From Plesiocystis pacifica SIR-1 (lineage in GTDB: Bacteria; Myxococcota_A; Polyangia; Nannocystales; Nannocystaceae), in contig NZ_ABCS01000033.1 of NCBI RefSeq assembly GCF_000170895.1, positions 24,216 to 88,215 of the forward strand: a stretch of DNA of 64,000 bases. The letters run 5' to 3'. Of the stretch, positions 61,317 to 64,000 are shown piece by piece. The notes beneath the pieces are model-generated. The model was not told the origin of the DNA, did not search any database, and saw only the letters and a list, made by a program, of their open reading frames with translations. A program made the position numbers and the translations under genes. How positions within the stretch are numbered: the stretch's first letter is position 1; every line of letters starts with the position of its first letter.

Positions 61317-62032
61317 TCGACACTCTCGCGCTCCTGTGCGTCCTCGCCCAGCCCCCCGCCGACGCGCCCGCTCCAGCCGAGGCACAGCCCGCGAGCGGGC
61401 CGTCCGAAGCCACAACGCCGCCGAACCATCGAGCGCCCCCGAGCGAGGGCGTGTTCGCCGTTGGTAGCGGTGGCATCGCGCCGCTGCCCGAGCCGCCTCC
61501 GGCCGTGCCCGCTTCGTCGATCGAGCAGGGGACCTGGCGGGGCGACGGCTGGGTCAAGGGCCGGCTCCACGTCGCCGGGGCCATCGGCGGAGAGCGCCCT
61601 GCGCGCGCGACCGCCGTGGCGATTGGCGGCGGCGCCGAAGCTGGTTGGCGGATCCGTCCCTGGGTTGGCATCGGGATGGGCTTCTCGAGGCAGGTCCACG
61701 AGGTCTTCAGCGTCTACAACCCCATCATCGACACCAGCGAGCCCACGCGCGGCCACCTGTCTGCCTGGGACCTCGCCTTCGTTCGCTTTTGGGCGCCGGT
61801 GCGCGGTCGAGTCGAGCCCTATCTGGGCCTCGGCGGCGGCGTGGCCTTCTACGATCCGGCCCGACCCTCGGGGATCCGCGGCGGCTGGACCGCCTATACC
61901 CAGGTTGGGGTCGACTTTTGGATTGGCCGAGTGGTGACCCTGGGCCTCTCAGGCCAGTATCGAGCCACCAGTGTTGACCAGAGCCTGGGTCACGGTTGGC
62001 AGTCAGGCCTCGATTTTGGCCTCCACTGGTGA
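61313..62032 (+). CDS. Outer-membrane beta-barrel-like protein
   Basis: A 239-residue protein. After a short signal-like start and a Pro/Ala linker (about 15-75), the rest shows alternating beta strands: GAEAGWRIRPWVGIGMGFSR, RVEPYLGLGGGVAFY, GWTAYTQVGVDFWIGRVVTLG, ending DFGLHW with a C-terminal aromatic residue as outer-membrane barrels do. The signal peptide is weak, so export is inferred from the strands and from the coupled lipoprotein gene. Confidence 0.75.
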   Translation: MIDTLALLCVLAQPPADAPAPAEAQPASGPSEATTPPNHRAPPSEGVFAVGSGGIAPLPEPPPAVPASSIEQGTWRGDGWVKGRLHVAGAIGGERPARATAVAIGGGAEAGWRIRPWVGIGMGFSRQVHEVFSVYNPIIDTSEPTRGHLSAWDLAFVRFWAPVRGRVEPYLGLGGGVAFYDPARPSGIRGGWTAYTQVGVDFWIGRVVTLGLSGQYRATSVDQSLGHGWQSGLDFGLHW

Positions 62033-62042
62033 TCAAAATCGA
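62010..62042 (+). terminator. Inverted repeat at end of barrel gene
   Basis: TCGATTTTG (62010-62018) pairs with CAAAATCGA (62034-62042) across the stop codon. The AT-rich stem is unusual here and may end transcription or overlap the next promoter. Confidence 0.35.
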
Positions 62043-62133
62043 TGGACACCGAACAACTCTGTTTCTTACGGCGCCAATTTAGTTGAAGTGCACCCGTAAA
62101 GATCGACTACTCTGCTGTCAGTAGAGAAGTCGG

Positions 62134-64000
62134 ATGCAGGGTACGCTCGACAACTCGATTGGCGACCGCTTCACCGAGGTGGTGCGCCTCGGCGACGGCG
62201 CGGAAGGGGGGACGTGGCGTGCCCGCGATCGCCGCGGACGCTCCGTCGTGCTCAAGCGCGTGGTCGAGGGCCCTCGGGGGGACGTGACCCGGGCCTTCGA
62301 GGTCCTCCGGCGCGCCTCGAGCCCGCACCTGCCCGAGGCGCTCGAGCTGCTCCCAGACGGCAAGGGCGGGACCTGGCTGGTGACCGCCTACGTCGATGGC
62401 GCCAACCTCGATGCAGGCCCCGTGCCGCTGGCTCGGGCGTTGGCAGAGGCGCTGGGCGTCGCGTTGGCGCTCGAGTCCATCCATGGCCTGGGCACCCACC
62501 ATGGAGACGTCAGCGCCAACAACGTCATCTGCATGCCAACGCGAGATGTCGTCCTGACGGATCTCGGACAACTCGGTCGACTCGGTTGCGGGACCCCCGG
62601 CTTTCTCGCGCCCGAGGTGCTTCGTGGTGGCGGTGGTCCAGCGGCAGATCGCTTCGCGGTTGGCTGCTTGCTCTGCCTGCGCATCTACGGCGAGGTCCCC
62701 TGGCTCCGGCCCGAGGCGGTCCTCGGCGTCACCGACGGCAGCCACGTGCGCGAGCGCCTGCGGACCCTGGCGGCGGGCGCCACCGAGCCCACGCCCCGCC
62801 CGGTGACCGCGCTGCTCGAGCGGTTGCTCGATCCCGAGCCCCACCGCCGGGTCGCGGAGGCCGAGCAGCTCGTCGTGCGCTTGCGGCAGCTGCACCGCGC
62901 GAGCCGGGCCGGGGAGCTGGTCGAGGCTCAGTCGGCCTGGTGGGTGCCCCGGCGCTGGGGCTACATCGGCTCGCGCGCGCCGGTCGACGCGGCCGTCGAG
63001 GCCCTGCGCGGCGGCGCGGTCGGGCTCGTCGCGGTCGCGGGACCCGAGGGCAGCGGCCGGGGGCGCATCGTCGAGGAGATCGTCGCGGCGCTCCAGCTCC
63101 AGCGGGCGCGGTCCGAGCGACGCGACGGCGAGCTCGCGCTGCTGTGCGAGGCCGAAGGCATGGCCGCGGCCCTGGGCTCGCCCGAGAGCGAGGGGGACTG
63201 GATCGCCGCGTGGATGGGCTCGCGGCGCGGCGCTCCCGCTCGCATCTGGGGCCTCGTCGAGTCGCCGCCGTGGCCCGAGAAGATGCGCGGACGGCCCGAG
63301 CTTCAGGCGGCGGTGTTGCGCGCGGGCCTTGGCCTTGGGGACGCGCCGCAGCCCCTCGTCGTCCCCGCCTCGCCCGCGCTGGCCCAGGCCCTGCGCGGCG
63401 AGGGGGTGCTCGTGGTCGAGCGGGATCCGTGGACGCACGCCGAGGTGCGGGCCTGCCTGACGGGCGTCGTCGAGGCTGTCGACGCGCAGCGCCGCGCGGC
63501 CGAGCTCGACGCGTGGTCGGAGGCGATCCACGAGGCGACCGGCGGGTGGCCGGCCAAGGTCATCCGCGCCGTCGAAGCCTGCGCGCGCCAAGGACGGACC
63601 GAGCACCCGGAGCGCGCGGTCATCGAGGCCGCCCTGGTCTCGGCCGACAGCGAGGCCCGGCTCGAGCCCGAGCGCGCCCGCGGGGTGCTCGAGCGCCGCT
63701 GGGGCCTGGACGCGTCCGAGGATGTGGCGCAGGCGAGCGAGGACGAGGCGAGCGAGCCCCTCGCCAGCCTGGTCGCGGCTGCGCGGGCGAGCCTCGGCGA
63801 CAGCGTCCCGGTCCTCGCCCGCGCGACCCTCGAGCAGCGGCGCCGGCAGGGCCTGGCGATCAGCCTCGCTCTGGCCCTCGACGCCGACGACGCGGCGGCG
63901 GTCGAAGACACGGCGGATCAGGGCGCGCTGGGCAGCGACCTGCTCGCGTGGCTCGAGGCCGGCGGCGCGCTGCGGGTCGGTCCGCGCCTGCGCCTGCGGG
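62134..64000 (+). CDS. Ser/Thr kinase-like protein with P-loop-like region, truncated by window end
   Basis: ATG 62134 opens a frame that runs off the right edge (over 620 residues visible). The kinase-like domain (about 10-265) has VVLKRVV (Lys), catalytic loop HHGDVSANNVI (HGD replacing HRD), DLGQLG in place of DFG, and GTPGFLAPEVL. The Asp residues needed for catalysis are kept, so activity is possible. After it, GLVAVAGPEGSGRGRIVEEI resembles a degenerate Walker A of an AAA/STAND ATPase, as in large myxobacterial kinase-ATPase-TPR proteins. An AT-rich 100-bp leader with TTGAAG (62083-62088) probably holds the promoter. Confidence 0.85.
   Translation, partial: MQGTLDNSIGDRFTEVVRLGDGAEGGTWRARDRRGRSVVLKRVVEGPRGDVTRAFEVLRRASSPHLPEALELLPDGKGGTWLVTAYVDGANLDAGPVPLARALAEALGVALALESIHGLGTHHGDVSANNVICMPTRDVVLTDLGQLGRLGCGTPGFLAPEVLRGGGGPAADRFAVGCLLCLRIYGEVPWLRPEAVLGVTDGSHVRERLRTLAAGATEPTPRPVTALLERLLDPEPHRRVAEAEQLVVRLRQLHRASRAGELVEAQSAWWVPRRWGYIGSRAPVDAAVEALRGGAVGLVAVAGPEGSGRGRIVEEIVAALQLQRARSERRDGELALLCEAEGMAAALGSPESEGDWIAAWMGSRRGAPARIWGLVESPPWPEKMRGRPELQAAVLRAGLGLGDAPQPLVVPASPALAQALRGEGVLVVERDPWTHAEVRACLTGVVEAVDAQRRAAELDAWSEAIHEATGGWPAKVIRAVEACARQGRTEHPERAVIEAALVSADSEARLEPERARGVLERRWGLDASEDVAQASEDEASEPLASLVAAARASLGDSVPVLARATLEQRRRQGLAISLALALDADDAAAVEDTADQGALGSDLLAWLEAGGALRVGPRLRLR

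Overview
The window looks like a chromosomal segment of a myxobacterium, most likely of the Nannocystis/Plesiocystis/Enhygromyxa group (inference). The reasons are very high GC by eye, several Hanks-type Ser/Thr kinases, FHA-linked regulators, many lipoproteins with Glu/Ser/Thr/Asp linkers, and a DhlA-type haloalkane dehalogenase of the kind characterised in Plesiocystis. No rRNA, tRNA, CRISPR array, prophage or intact insertion sequence was recognised. Both ends cut through genes: a hybrid histidine kinase on the left and a multidomain kinase on the right.

Layout. 0-9 kb is signalling: histidine kinase end, small lipoproteins, a TPR-type kinase in an operon with a sigma-region-2-only protein, a divergent ECF sigma factor, a second kinase, and a divergent FHA/sigma54 activator. 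9-18 kb is cell surface: a beta-helix lipoprotein, a 2000-residue alpha-2-macroglobulin with its thioester, and a lipoprotein with a twice-repeated 12-cysteine module. 18-24 kb holds a PP2C phosphatase tail-to-tail with a pseudokinase, a RecA/ImuA-like gene under a LexA-like box, formate-tetrahydrofolate ligase and a minisatellite. 24-34 kb is accessory: a phosphodiesterase lipoprotein, a LysR remnant, a lipoprotein and the 3' fragment of its paralogue, a haloalkane dehalogenase, an OmpA lipoprotein, an FAD oxidoreductase fused to an epoxide-hydrolase-like domain, an SMP-30-like protein and an esterase. 34-42 kb has cysS, small envelope genes and a penicillin-binding protein. 42-51 kb runs from an FHA-GGDEF diguanylate cyclase into a tight housekeeping run (mutL, miaA, accA, a rhomboid-like pseudoprotease, a TonB-like protein). 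51-64 kb has pterin dehydratase, a GGDEF-EAL protein, an AsmA-like/GT51 fusion, an ATP-grasp enzyme, a HARE-HTH protein with a nuclease-like tail, lipB, an envelope pair and the truncated kinase.

The most unusual signal is non-coding. Three intergenic repeat families recur. Family A (about 120 bp, three copies) starts within about 10 bp of a stop codon. Family H (two copies) has a conserved core inside a long stem whose sequence differs between copies but stays paired, so it behaves like a structured RNA or a small non-autonomous mobile element. Family B (two copies) is a double hairpin and follows H directly in one locus.

Three small genes (about 1.1, 20.6 and 32.4 kb) each become one sensible reading frame if a single base is removed from or added to a short homopolymer. 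They are either recent pseudogenes or sequencing errors.
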